Source of the DNA: Hyphomicrobiales bacterium
GTDB lineage: Bacteria > Pseudomonadota > Alphaproteobacteria > Rhizobiales > Rhizobiaceae
Length of the DNA stretch: 64,000 nt
Assembly (NCBI GenBank): GCA_900473205.1
Contig: UCLB01000022.1
Location: forward strand, 1 to 64,000
Direction: 5' to 3'
Part shown: piece by piece, positions 43,520 through 52,228 of the stretch
How the letters are laid out: every line of letters begins with the position of its first letter
Numbering within the stretch: the stretch's first letter is position 1
Position numbers and translations under genes: made by a program
Notes under the pieces: generated by a model
What the model saw: the letters and a program-made list of their open reading frames with translations, nothing else
Told to the model about the DNA's origin: nothing
Database searches by the model: none

Positions 43520-44797
43520 GTGTTTCATTCCTTCTTCCCAAAACCCAAACTGTTTTTCACGTCGGCCGTAATCTGGACATTGCTCATGATAGGCCTGTGG
43601 TACTCCGGCGCACGAGACTGGGGGAATTCCATAGGATTGCCAGCGTTGCCGCAGGGAGAGCAGCCTGTCATTGGGGTGTCCGTTTTCTGGTCACCGCCAT
43701 TCTTGTGGTTTTATATTTACTACACTGTTGCCGTTGCCTTGTTTTCAGCTTTCTGGTTCGTATACAGCCCGCACAGATGGCAGAACTGGTCTATTCTGGG
43801 TTCTGCGCTGATCGTCTTTGCAACCTACTTTTCCGTTCAGGTCAGTGTGGCCATGAATGCTTGGTACGGTCCTTATTACGACCTTGTTCAACAGGCTTTG
43901 GCTAAGACTGCCCCGGTTACAGCAGAACAACTCTATATGGGACTTGTCGGGGTAACGGGCATTCTGTTCTTCGCCATTACCGTCGGCGTGCTGAACCTCT
44001 TTTTCGTCAGCCACTATATCTTCCGCTGGCGCACGGCGATGAACGAATTTTACATGGCGAACTGGGATCGCTTGCGTCACATCGAAGGTGCCTCCCAGCG
44101 TGTTCAGGAAGATACTATGCGGTTTTCCAGTACGGTCGAAGGCTTGGGTGTTGGTCTGGTGCGGGCCATTATGACGCTCATCGCGTTTTTGCCCGTCCTG
44201 TTCACCTTCTCGGAAACCATCACAGAGCTTCCGATCGTTGGTGAAATCCCCCACGCTCTGGTGTGGGCGGCCATTGTCTGGTCGCTGTTCGGTACCGGCT
44301 TTCTTGCCCTTGTCGGCATCAAGCTTCCGGGCTTGGAGTTCCGTAACCAGCGCGTCGAGGCGGCCTATCGAAAAGAACTGGTTTACGGCGAAGACCATGA
44401 GGAACGCGCCCGGCCTGCAACGGTAGCTGAGCTTTTCTCAAACGTCCGGAAGAACTACTTCCGTCTGTATTTCCACTATATGTACTTCAACGTCGCACGC
44501 ATTTTCTATCTTCAGGCGGACAATCTCTACAGCCTTATCGTGCTGATCCCTTCCATTGCGGCCGGTAAGGTCACACTCGGTGTCTTCACGCAGATCGGCA
44601 ACGTCTTCGATCAGGTGCGCGGGTCGTTCCAGTACCTCATCAACTCATGGACGACCATCGTTGAGCTGCTCTCGATCTACAAACGTCTGAAGGCCTTCGA
44701 AGCTGCTATCGATGACAAGCCTCTGCCGGAGATCGACCAGCGCTATTTGAAGCGCGAAGCCGAAAGCGGCGAGATGGCTGCCAACAAGCCGACGTGA
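43520..44797 (+). CDS. bacA: BacA/SbmA-type peptide transporter
   Basis: 425 residues from GTG 43520 with GAGAG upstream. About seven to eight membrane helices, matching the SbmA/BacA family: [15 protein letters not shown] at the N-terminus, [41 protein letters not shown] split across the middle, and [22 protein letters not shown] near the end. There is no ATPase domain; import is proton-driven. It takes up proline-rich and other antimicrobial peptides and in rhizobia is required for survival inside host cells and affects very-long-chain lipid A acylation. Followed by a strong terminator. Confidence 0.92.
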   Translation: MFHSFFPKPKLFFTSAVIWTLLMIGLWYSGARDWGNSIGLPALPQGEQPVIGVSVFWSPPFLWFYIYYTVAVALFSAFWFVYSPHRWQNWSILGSALIVFATYFSVQVSVAMNAWYGPYYDLVQQALAKTAPVTAEQLYMGLVGVTGILFFAITVGVLNLFFVSHYIFRWRTAMNEFYMANWDRLRHIEGASQRVQEDTMRFSSTVEGLGVGLVRAIMTLIAFLPVLFTFSETITELPIVGEIPHALVWAAIVWSLFGTGFLALVGIKLPGLEFRNQRVEAAYRKELVYGEDHEERARPATVAELFSNVRKNYFRLYFHYMYFNVARIFYLQADNLYSLIVLIPSIAAGKVTLGVFTQIGNVFDQVRGSFQYLINSWTTIVELLSIYKRLKAFEAAIDDKPLPEIDQRYLKREAESGEMAANKPT

Positions 44798-44800
44798 CAC

Positions 44801-44833
44801 AAAAAAGGGTGGCCAAGTGCCACCCTTTTTTTT
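44801..44833. terminator. Bidirectional terminator after bacA
   Basis: GGGTGGC and GCCACCC form a perfect 7-bp stem (extendable by A-T pairs) with a CAAGT loop, flanked by AAAAAA on the left and TTTTTTTT on the right. It serves bacA and the convergent deacetylase gene. Confidence 0.92.
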
Positions 44834-44851
44834 CTAAATTGTATGCTGCCA

Positions 44852-45835
44852 TTATCCTTCGGACTTTTGCACCCGACGCGCCTCGATCATCGGCATGGCC
44901 TGCGCATAGGTCACGCAAGCCACATCCTCTTTCTTGCAGACTTCACGCAGCAGGCGCTCGAATGCGTTCCAATAGGCACCACCGTTCATTTTGACGAAGT
45001 GGAAGCCGAGCTGGAGGGGTACGCGTTCGCCGTCATATTGCTTGTCGAAGGCGGCGCGGAAAGCTTGGTAGGCGCGCTCTTCGAATTCGGCTGATTTTTC
45101 CCTGTTTTCGATAGCCATGGAATGGCGCACGAAGAGATTGTAATCCATGGCGATGATGGCTTTGTTGTTGGGGCCTTCTGGAATGAGCGGCAGACCGAAA
45201 TGTTCGATGCCGTCTTTCTTGATGGGCCAGGCTGGGCCCTTGGTGATGCTGGTCGCATCATAGACGAAGCCGTGTTTCTTCTGCGCCGCCGTCAGCGCAT
45301 CGCCCTGAGAAAGATAGGGCGCGCGAAAACCGTTGATGCCCTTGACCATGTCGCGCCAGCCCTGCGGTTCTTCATCCTTCTTGCCGATCATCTGCCAGGC
45401 ATTTTCCAGCGTGCTGGTGAAGGTGGTGAATTCGGCGTCCCATTGCTCCGCCGTCCAGCTACCGCCATCGAAATGACCGCAGGTGTGGTTGGCGATTTCG
45501 TTGCCTTCCTGCTTGGCGGCCCAGATGTTGCGAAGGCGTGCTTCCACTTCCTCGATGGACTGGCCGAAGCCGACATTGGAGCGACCAGCCTTCTGGCCCG
45601 GACCTTGATAGCTCTTGGCGCTGGTCTTGCGGTCCATAACCAGAGTGCAGGCAAGGAAATAGGTGAAATGCGCGCCCACTTCCTTGGCGGTGGCACGGCT
45701 GCGCTCCCACAACGAGTTGTCGCCCGCACCGTCGAAGGAGACCATCACCAATTGTTTTGGCTTCTCGGCTGTCTGCGCAAAAACAGGCAGGGCGACGGAA
45801 AGGGATAAACTCAAAACAGCAAAAGAACGAAACAT
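44852..45835 (-). CDS. Secreted polysaccharide deacetylase-like protein
   Basis: 327 residues from ATG 45835; ATG 45847 adds four. The signal peptide MFRSFAVLSLSLSVALPVFA is cleaved before QTAEK, so it is periplasmic or secreted. The NodB-type fold appears as VMVSFDGAGD, then the metal-binding pair in EIANHTCGHFDG and the RAPYL motif in GFRAPYLSQGD. Ligands Asp and two His are present. The substrate is probably an N-acetylated glycan; there is no polysaccharide gene beside it. Confidence 0.85.
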   Translation of the reverse strand: MFRSFAVLSLSLSVALPVFAQTAEKPKQLVMVSFDGAGDNSLWERSRATAKEVGAHFTYFLACTLVMDRKTSAKSYQGPGQKAGRSNVGFGQSIEEVEARLRNIWAAKQEGNEIANHTCGHFDGGSWTAEQWDAEFTTFTSTLENAWQMIGKKDEEPQGWRDMVKGINGFRAPYLSQGDALTAAQKKHGFVYDATSITKGPAWPIKKDGIEHFGLPLIPEGPNNKAIIAMDYNLFVRHSMAIENREKSAEFEERAYQAFRAAFDKQYDGERVPLQLGFHFVKMNGGAYWNAFERLLREVCKKEDVACVTYAQAMPMIEARRVQKSEG

Positions 45836-45972
45836 TATTGACCACATATGTTTGGAAGGCAGGGCCCTTTTGAAGCGGCAATAAGGCGAAGCTTTGATTT
45901 GTCTGGCAATTTTGGTTCATTGGCCATAATTCATTAGCATCTCGTTTTCCGTATCTGCTCAAGGGGCCGTCC

Positions 45973-46557
45973 ATGCTGCTGCTATGTCTCTGTCTTCTCT
46001 TCTTCTTTGCCACCCATTCTCTTCGGGTGATTGCGCCCGGTTTCCGTGCGGGCATGGTTTCAAGGCTGGGTGAGGGGCCGTGGAAGGGTGTCTACTCGCT
46101 GGTCAGCGTCGTTGCCATCACGCTCATTGTTTATAGCTTCGGGCAGGCGCGGCAGGTAACGGGCATGCTGTATTATCCGCCCATCTGGATGAGCCATATT
46201 ACCATTTTGCTGATGCTATTCGCGATGATCTGTCTCGTGGCAAGCTGTCTGCCCGCCGGACACATTGTCACAAAGACCAAGCATCCGCTGATCCTTGCCC
46301 TGAAAATCTGGGCGCTTTCTCACCTTTTGGCCAATGGAGAGACGTCTTCCGTCATTTTCTTCGGCTCGTTTCTGGCGTGGGGCGTCATCATGCGCATATC
46401 GCTGAAACGTCGTGAAAGGGCGGGGGAGGTGGTGACGCGTCCCTTCGTTTCGGCGCGATACGATATCATTGCCGTCGTGCTTGGCGTCGTGCTGTGGGCT
46501 GCGTTCATCTGGAAACTGCACGAATGGTTGACCGGTGTTCAGCCTATCGCGATGTAA
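45973..46557 (+). CDS. NnrU family membrane protein
   Basis: 194 residues with five or six membrane helices. The NnrU family is recognised by FFATHSLRVIAP, GPWKGVYSLVSV, the HPLILALKIWALSHLLANG segment and WGVIMRISLKRRERAG. NnrU was first linked to nitric oxide metabolism, though most members are unconnected with denitrification and no nor or nir genes lie here. It is related to isoprenylcysteine methyltransferase-like membrane enzymes. Confidence 0.88.
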   Translation: MLLLCLCLLFFFATHSLRVIAPGFRAGMVSRLGEGPWKGVYSLVSVVAITLIVYSFGQARQVTGMLYYPPIWMSHITILLMLFAMICLVASCLPAGHIVTKTKHPLILALKIWALSHLLANGETSSVIFFGSFLAWGVIMRISLKRRERAGEVVTRPFVSARYDIIAVVLGVVLWAAFIWKLHEWLTGVQPIAM

Positions 46558-46599
46558 GAAAGTGACTTTTCCCCTTACATATAAGGGAAAATAGGCTAG

Positions 46600-46632
46600 A
46601 AGGCCGACCAATGATCGTGGTTGGCCTTTTTG
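46600..46632 (+). terminator. Rho-independent terminator after nnrU-like gene
   Basis: AAGGCCGACCA and TGGTTGGCCTT form an 11-bp stem (one G-T pair) with a 7-nt loop, followed by TTTT. It is 42 bp after the stop codon. Confidence 0.88.
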
Positions 46633-46711
46633 CTGGTCGCGACAAAGGGCTTTGGCGTGTCCGCAGACCGAACGAGTGGCAATAGTTCGGTGCGGGTATA
46701 TGGAGAATTCG

Positions 46712-47383
46712 ATGGCGAACGAGAATGATACCTTCATCCGCGAAGTAAACGAGCAGATCCGCTCGGAGCAGATGAGCAATTTCTGGGGACGGTACGGCAT
46801 TGTCGTCATCGGAGCCGCTGTGCTGATCGTGCTGAGTGCTGCGGGTGCCGGTATCTATGAATACTGGAACACCACTCGCGCCTCCGCTTCCGGCGACCAG
46901 TTTGCGAGCGCGCTGAAGCTGGCACAGGAAGGCAAGAATGATGAGGCGCTGAAGGCGTTTTCCGATCTGGAAACGGCGGGTCATGGCTCTTATCCGGTTC
47001 TGGCCAAGTTCCGCTCTGCCACGCTTCTGGCGCAGAAGGGCGATGCCGCTGGCGCCATCGCTGCCTTTACCGCCATCGGTAACGACACCAGCGCGCCGCA
47101 GGTCTTCCGTGATACTGCCAAAGTCCGCGCTGCATGGCTGCTGGTGGATAACGGCACTTACGAGCAGGTGTCCGCGCAGGCAGAAGTGCTGACAGGCGAA
47201 GGCCAGGCCATGCGCAATTCCGCGCGCGAGGCTCTCGGTCTTTCCGCGTACAAGGCGGGTGATTTCGTCAAGGCCAAGCAGTGGTTCGAGCAGATCACCG
47301 CTGATGTGCAGGCACCGCGCAACGTCACCAGCCGCGCACAGATCATGCTCGATAATATTGCCGCATCCGGCAAGGCAGCGTAA
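46712..47383 (+). CDS. YfgM-like tetratricopeptide membrane protein
   Basis: 223 residues from ATG 46712 with GGAGAA 6 nt upstream; the open frame before this is not family-like. A short acidic N-terminus (FIREVNEQIRSEQMSNFW), one membrane helix at about 27-49 (IVVIGAAVLIVLSAAGAG), then periplasmic tetratricopeptide repeats. It matches the YfgM family, which docks on the SecYEG translocon and assists secreted proteins. As in E. coli (yfgM, bamB, der) it precedes der, here without bamB. Confidence 0.88.
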   Translation: MANENDTFIREVNEQIRSEQMSNFWGRYGIVVIGAAVLIVLSAAGAGIYEYWNTTRASASGDQFASALKLAQEGKNDEALKAFSDLETAGHGSYPVLAKFRSATLLAQKGDAAGAIAAFTAIGNDTSAPQVFRDTAKVRAAWLLVDNGTYEQVSAQAEVLTGEGQAMRNSAREALGLSAYKAGDFVKAKQWFEQITADVQAPRNVTSRAQIMLDNIAASGKAA

Positions 47384-47416
47384 CAGTCTATCCAATAATC
47401 GCCGCTGGCCGGCTGC

Positions 47417-47495
47417 AAATGGCATTTTCTGCGCTTCCGGTGCTCGCGTACTTTGAGTACGCTCCGCTCCGGTTCTCGAAATCACCATTTTCGCC
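47417..47495. repeat. Imperfect inverted repeat before der
   Basis: GCGTACT-TTG-AGTACGC (47444-47460) is the perfect core; imperfect arms extend outward about 20 bp more, through CTTCCGGTGCTC and GCTCCGGTTCTC to AAATGG/CCATTT. It lies between the YfgM-like gene and der, downstream of one and upstream of the other. Its form suggests a dispersed intergenic repeat of Rhizobiaceae. Confidence 0.55.
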
Positions 47496-47557
47496 AGACC
47501 AGCAGCAATTCTTGAATAGACTGTGCATCCAGGCCATAGTTCAGGTTAGGGTTTTCC

Positions 47558-48997
47558 ATGAGTTTCACCGTCGCCATAGTCGGGCGTCCCAATGTCGGCA
47601 AGTCCACGCTGTTCAACCGTCTGGTTGGCAAGAAGCTGGCGCTTGTGGACGATACGCCGGGCGTGACCCGCGACCGCCGCCCCGGCGACGCGAAGCTGGT
47701 GGATTTGCGCTTTACCATCATCGACACAGCCGGTCTGGAGCAATCCGGGCCGGACACGCTTCAAGGCCGCATGTGGGCGCAGACGGAAGAGGCCATCGAA
47801 GAGGCCGATCTTACCCTGTTCGTTGTCGATGCAAAATTCGGCCTCACGCCTGCTGACCAGACGCTGGGCGAAATGCTGCGCCGTCGCGGCAAGCCTGTGG
47901 TGCTGGTGGCCAACAAGTCCGAAGCGCGTGGCTCCGATGGTGGTTTCTACGACGCCTATACGCTGGGTCTCGGTGAACCTTGCCCGATTTCTGCCGAACA
48001 CGGCCAGGGCATGATCGACCTTCGCGATGCCATCGTTGCCGCCATTGGCGAAGATGTGGCGTTTCCGCCAGAAGACGATTTCGACGAGGCTGAAACCGAT
48101 GTCGTTCTGCGCCACGGCGACCTCGATGGCGAGGAAGACGAGGACGAAGAAGAGCCGGTTTACGATGAGACCAAGCCGCTTCGCGTCGCGATCATCGGTC
48201 GCCCGAATGCTGGCAAATCCACGCTCATCAACCGCTATCTCGGCGAAGAGCGCCTGCTGACCGGCCCGGAAGCGGGCATTACCCGAGACAGTATCTCGGT
48301 TGAATGGGATTGGCGTGGCCGCACCATCAAGATGTTCGATACGGCAGGCATGCGCCGCAAGGCCCGCGTGACGGAGAAGCTGGAAAAGCTCTCGGTCGCG
48401 GATTCGCTGCGCTCCATCCGCTTTGCCGAAACCGTGGTCATCGTGTTCGATTCGACCATTCCGTTCGAAAAGCAGGATTTGCAACTGGTCGATCTCGTCA
48501 TTCGTGAAGGCCGCGCCGCAGTGCTTGCCTTCAACAAGTGGGATCTGGTCGAAGACCCGCAGGCGTTTCTGGCCGATCTGCGTGAAAATACCGAGCGGCT
48601 GTTGCCACAGGCGCGCGGTATTCGCGCCGTGCCCATGTCTGGCCACACAGGCTACGGCCTTGACCGGTTGATGCAGAATATCATCGACACTGACAAGATC
48701 TGGAACCGCCGCATCTCCACCGCCAAGCTCAACAAATGGCTGGATGCGCAGGTCACCCAGCATCCGCCACCGGCTGTGTCCGGTCGTCGTTTGCGCCTGA
48801 AATACATGACGCAGGTCAAGGCCCGCCCGCCTGCCTTCATGATTTCCTGCACGCGTCCGGAAGCTATTCCGGAATCCTACACGCGCTATCTTGTCAACAA
48901 TCTGCGCAAGGATTTCGACATGCCGGGCGTCCCGATCCGCGTGCATTATCGTGGCTCGGACAATCCATTTGAGCATAAGGCCAAGAAGAAGCGGTGA
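47558..48997 (+). CDS. der: Ribosome biogenesis GTPase Der (EngA)
   Basis: 479 residues. Two tandem GTPase domains: the first with [14 protein letters not shown] and NKSE (an unusual NKxE in place of NKxD), the second with [18 protein letters not shown] and NKWD. They are joined by a strongly acidic linker ([10 protein letters not shown]), and the C-terminal KH-like domain ends in HKAKKKR. Der is essential for 50S subunit maturation. Confidence 0.97.
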   Translation: MSFTVAIVGRPNVGKSTLFNRLVGKKLALVDDTPGVTRDRRPGDAKLVDLRFTIIDTAGLEQSGPDTLQGRMWAQTEEAIEEADLTLFVVDAKFGLTPADQTLGEMLRRRGKPVVLVANKSEARGSDGGFYDAYTLGLGEPCPISAEHGQGMIDLRDAIVAAIGEDVAFPPEDDFDEAETDVVLRHGDLDGEEDEDEEEPVYDETKPLRVAIIGRPNAGKSTLINRYLGEERLLTGPEAGITRDSISVEWDWRGRTIKMFDTAGMRRKARVTEKLEKLSVADSLRSIRFAETVVIVFDSTIPFEKQDLQLVDLVIREGRAAVLAFNKWDLVEDPQAFLADLRENTERLLPQARGIRAVPMSGHTGYGLDRLMQNIIDTDKIWNRRISTAKLNKWLDAQVTQHPPPAVSGRRLRLKYMTQVKARPPAFMISCTRPEAIPESYTRYLVNNLRKDFDMPGVPIRVHYRGSDNPFEHKAKKKR

Positions 48998-49034
48998 TTT
49001 TGGCCGTTTCTAAGTGACTTGTCGCCACACTCAA

Positions 49035-49118
49035 CGTCATCCTCGGGCTTGACCCGAGGATCTAACCACGTTGGATGTTGGGGTTCGTTAGATGCTCGGG
49101 ACAAGCCCGAGCATGACG
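49035..49118. repeat. Palindromic intergenic repeat after der
   Basis: CGTCATCCTCGGGCTTG at 49035-49051 and CAAGCCCGAGCATGACG at 49102-49118 are inverted copies with one mismatch, and each half holds its own hairpin (CCTCGGGCTTGACCCGAGG; GCTCGGGACAAGCCCGAGC). This is a type of short repeat common between genes of alphaproteobacteria. It probably folds into a double hairpin after der. Confidence 0.75.
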
Positions 49119-49211
49119 GCGGAGAGGGATGGCTCTCACCGGCAACACGGTCGCACCACCCATTTTTCGACAGATGTCGCATTCAACCGTTACATTCTCA
49201 GGTAAAACACC

Positions 49212-49820
49212 ATGCTGATCAAGCAGACCGATTATCATCGCATCTACCGCGTCATCAACAGCCTGCTGATCAACGAGAATGCCGACCCTACTACGGCCAG
49301 CATGTATTTCAGCACATTCGGTGCGTTCATTCTGGAGCATCATTACAAGGTGAAAGCGAAGCCCAAGGGTGGGCTTGCGGCCTATAACCTCGATGGCAAA
49401 CGCATTCTGTTTGCGGATCATCGTGACGACGGCCATGTCACCGGTGCAGGCGAGAATTTTCATTGCTGGGTGGAGGCGGATGGCTGGGCCATCGACTTCA
49501 TGGCGCCAGCGTTTTCGCAGGCCGCAGCTGAACTTGCCGTTCCTGCAAAGATGTTTCAGCGACCGCTGTCATCGATGGCGCCGTCCATCAACGATTTGAA
49601 CCAATCCGGTGATTTCTTTTATAAATCCGAGCCGGAAGCGACCGCCCGTCGCTTTGCCGATTGGCGCAAGCAGGCCATGATCGGTGATCTGGCGTCGATT
49701 GCGGCTGGCTGGTTCCGCAAGTCGCCGAAGCAGATGCAGAGTTCGATTTCCGTTTCGGATCAGTCGAAAGAATCCAGAATCATTCCGCTGTCGGGCAATG
49801 CCCTGACAGGCGCGTGGTGA
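49212..49820 (+). CDS. DUF2026 family protein
   Basis: 202 residues, starting MLIKQTDYHRIYRVINSLL. The family is conserved in proteobacteria with no known function. The motif GENFHCWVEADGWAIDFMAP (residues about 79-98) has the His and Asp spacing of the transglutaminase/cysteine-protease fold, but the N-terminal helix where the catalytic Cys would lie (TTASMYFSTFGAFIL) has Ser/Tyr and no Cys. An inactive or altered member of that fold is possible. No signal peptide. Confidence 0.78.
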   Translation: MLIKQTDYHRIYRVINSLLINENADPTTASMYFSTFGAFILEHHYKVKAKPKGGLAAYNLDGKRILFADHRDDGHVTGAGENFHCWVEADGWAIDFMAPAFSQAAAELAVPAKMFQRPLSSMAPSINDLNQSGDFFYKSEPEATARRFADWRKQAMIGDLASIAAGWFRKSPKQMQSSISVSDQSKESRIIPLSGNALTGAW

Positions 49821-49963
49821 TGTGACGGTGATGAAAAAGGACGGCCAGCGTAATCTCGCGGCAGCCGCCTGACGTCAATCAGCAGCCCGACCCCGCTCTA
49901 TAGATAGCGGCAGTCGCATCCCGACGCGTCTTGTGACAGCCTTGCCCGCGTTCGTCCACAGGC

Positions 49964-51052
49964 CTATCTCCAAAAAGCATTGAAATTCGCGATATTTCCA
50001 TCACCCGTTCTCCGAGGATGGGCAAATTCCGGCAATCCACTGCTGGCCGCTGACGTGACATTGTCCAGAAACTGGCGTGACGCCTTTTCCCAGGAATAGG
50101 TGCGGGATAGCGCAAGAGCGGCATCCGGTGAGCAATGCAGCGCATTGAGGCAGGCCGTTTGCAGATCGGCGTTCAGCTGCCCTGCATTGGGATGCGCGCC
50201 CAGAATGTCGAGAGGGCCGGTCACGGGAAAAGCCGCAACGGGAACACCGCTTGCCAGCGCTTCGAGGATGGTGTTGCCGAAGGTGTCGGTCTTGGACGGG
50301 AAAACGAAGACATCGGCCTGCGCATAGGCGGCGGCCAGTTCCTCGCCGGTCTTGACGCCGGTGAAGAGAACGTTGGGGTATTTTTCCTGAAGCTCGGCGC
50401 GGGCAGGGCCATCACCAACCACGACTTTCGAGCCCGGCAAATCGAGGTCGAGAAATTCCGGCAGGTTCTTTTCGACAGAAACGCGACCGACCGTCATGAA
50501 AATAGGGCGCGGCAGGTCGAAGGGCTCCGCTAGTTTCTCGCGCGGGTGAAACAGGTCGGCATCGATGCCGCGGCTCCAGCGTCTGAGGTTCTTGACGCCG
50601 CGTGCATCGAGCTCCGTCTCGAGGCTCGGCGTTGCCACCATGCAGGCGCTGCCGCCATTGTGGAACCAGCGCACGAAGGCATAGAGCCAGCTTTCGGGAA
50701 TGGGGAACCGCGCCGCGACATATTCCGGAAAGCGGGTGTGGTAGCTCGTCGAAAAGCGCATGCCGTGCTTGATGCACCAGCGCCGCGCCATGAAGCCAAG
50801 TGGCCCTTCCGTGGCGATATGCACATAGGATGGCTGGCTTTTTTCGATGGCGCGCGACACGCGGCGATAACCGGCAACGGAGAGGCGGATCTCCGGGTAG
50901 GTCGGGCAGGGGACAGAATGGAAGTTCTGCGGTGTGACCATGCAGACTTCGACGCCCATGCGCTCCAGTTCTGCATTGGTGTTTTCGATGGATCGCACGA
51001 CACCGTTGACCTGCGGATGCCATGCATCTGTGACGATGGTTATTCTGGTCAT
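49964..51052 (-). CDS. GT4 glycosyltransferase, possible Agt-type lipid glycosyltransferase
   Basis: 362 residues, GT-B fold. The acceptor domain begins MTRITIVTDAWHPQVNGVV and contains HIATEGPLGFMARR and SYHTRFPEYVA; the donor domain has TVGRVSVEKNLPEFL and the E-x7-E signature in PSKTDTFGNTILEALASG. This start is shared by SqdX-, MgtA- and other glycolipid-forming GT4 enzymes. A Pho-box-like triple repeat lies 57-85 bp upstream, which fits the phosphate-limitation glycolipid synthase Agt described in Agrobacterium. Identity with Agt is inference; the GT4 call is firm. Confidence 0.87.
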   Translation of the reverse strand: MTRITIVTDAWHPQVNGVVRSIENTNAELERMGVEVCMVTPQNFHSVPCPTYPEIRLSVAGYRRVSRAIEKSQPSYVHIATEGPLGFMARRWCIKHGMRFSTSYHTRFPEYVAARFPIPESWLYAFVRWFHNGGSACMVATPSLETELDARGVKNLRRWSRGIDADLFHPREKLAEPFDLPRPIFMTVGRVSVEKNLPEFLDLDLPGSKVVVGDGPARAELQEKYPNVLFTGVKTGEELAAAYAQADVFVFPSKTDTFGNTILEALASGVPVAAFPVTGPLDILGAHPNAGQLNADLQTACLNALHCSPDAALALSRTYSWEKASRQFLDNVTSAASSGLPEFAHPRRTGDGNIANFNAFWR

Positions 51053-51108
51053 GCCGTGCCGACCCCCGCGCTTGCGAATCCCGGTTGTTGCCGGGCCTTC
51101 GCGTGTAT

Positions 51109-51137
51109 GCGACAGGCGTGTTACAGCTTCATGTCAG
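51109..51137 (-). promoter_or_regulatory. Pho-box-like triple direct repeat upstream of the GT4 gene
   Basis: Reading the reverse strand, three 7-bp units follow each other at an 11-bp period: CTGACAT, CTGTAAC and CTGTCGC, each separated by 4 nt (GAAG and ACGC). The PhoB consensus is CTGTCAT-N4-CTGTAA(C/T), so the units match it at 6/7 (CTGACAT) and 7/7 (CTGTAAC). Location and direction suit activation of the glycosyltransferase gene by PhoB in low phosphate. Confidence 0.75.
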
Positions 51138-51145
51138 CGACGGTT

Positions 51146-52063
51146 TCAGCTCTTGGGCAAAAGCTCCGGCTTTATCAACGCGCCATGGTGGCCGATGACG
51201 GTTGCCGCAGCCTTGGCGGCGAAAATGGCGGCGTCCTGCGGCGTGCTGCCCGTGACCAGTCTGGAGAGGAATGCGCCGTTGAAACTGTCGCCTGCGCTGG
51301 TCGTATCCACCACCGACACGGCCTGAACGGCGGGCGCATGGCTGCGCTGGCCTTCGAAATCCAGCGTCGCACCCTTCGCGCCGTCTTTAACGACGACATT
51401 GGCAACACCCAGGCCGCGGTAGCGGGCAATGGTGGCTTCGACATCCGCATCGCCGAAATTACCGGCCTCGTCATCGAAGCTCGGCATGACCAGCGTTGCC
51501 GCACGCGCGCCATCTGAAATGGTGTTTAGCATGGTCTGCTTGTCGGCCCAAAGGCGCGGGCGGATGTTGGGATCGAACACGACCTGTTTTCCAGACGCCT
51601 TGGCGCGGCGCAGTTCGGACAGAAATGTATCGACCGCGTGCGGAGTTGCCAGAATGGCGAGGGTGATGCCGGAGAAATAGATGAGGTCCGCGGCCTCTAT
51701 CGTGCCGCGCAGATGATCTGCATCAGTGGCAAGCTGGCGGGCGGCGGATGTGCTGCGCCAGTAGCTGAAGGTACGCTCACCGTCCTTGAGGTTGATGAGG
51801 TAAAGGCCGGGCGTGCCGCCCTTGATGCGCGCTACATTGGCGGTTTCGATGCCCGATTCACCGATGAAGGCCAGCATTTCGGCAGATAGCGGATCGTCTC
51901 CTAGTGCGGTGAAGTAGTCCACCGACCACTCTGCGGGCAGGCAGGCGCGGGCGTACCATGCGGTGTTCAGCGTATCTCCGGCAAAGCCCTTGCGCAGCAG
52001 GCCGTCTCCCGCCTGCGAGAGTTCCACCATGCATTCGCCGATAGAAAGAAACCGTCCGCCCAC
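51146..52063 (-). CDS. kdgK: PfkB-family sugar kinase, probably 2-keto-3-deoxygluconate kinase
   Basis: 305 residues. Ribokinase-like layout: N-terminal SIGECMVELSQAGDGLLRKGFAGD split by the Gly motif, YFSGITLAIL, FDPNIRPRLW, VVKDGAKG and the catalytic DTTSAGDSFNGAF with the Asp base. The pattern of GECMVEL and FDPNIRPRLW is typical of KdgK, which phosphorylates 2-keto-3-deoxygluconate for the Entner-Doudoroff pathway. Other pectin or uronate genes are not adjacent. The promoter shares a divergent region with the alpha-glucosidase. Confidence 0.85.
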   Translation of the reverse strand: MGGRFLSIGECMVELSQAGDGLLRKGFAGDTLNTAWYARACLPAEWSVDYFTALGDDPLSAEMLAFIGESGIETANVARIKGGTPGLYLINLKDGERTFSYWRSTSAARQLATDADHLRGTIEAADLIYFSGITLAILATPHAVDTFLSELRRAKASGKQVVFDPNIRPRLWADKQTMLNTISDGARAATLVMPSFDDEAGNFGDADVEATIARYRGLGVANVVVKDGAKGATLDFEGQRSHAPAVQAVSVVDTTSAGDSFNGAFLSRLVTGSTPQDAAIFAAKAAATVIGHHGALIKPELLPKS

Positions 52064-52228
52064 TGCAATTGCCTCCCGAAAACTGACGTTCCGGCATTAC
52101 GATGCTTGGCGCGTGCTGGCAAGTGCAAGTCATCATATGAGTGTAGCGGTCACGAAATGGAACGTGATTGCCGTTTACGAATTGAGATGGGCTTTATATG
52201 CTCTGCACAAAATCACTGGAGATTGCCC

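Noticed and set aside
47546-48976. Reverse-strand open frame of over 470 codons across der
   Set aside because: Antisense shadow of the Der GTPase.
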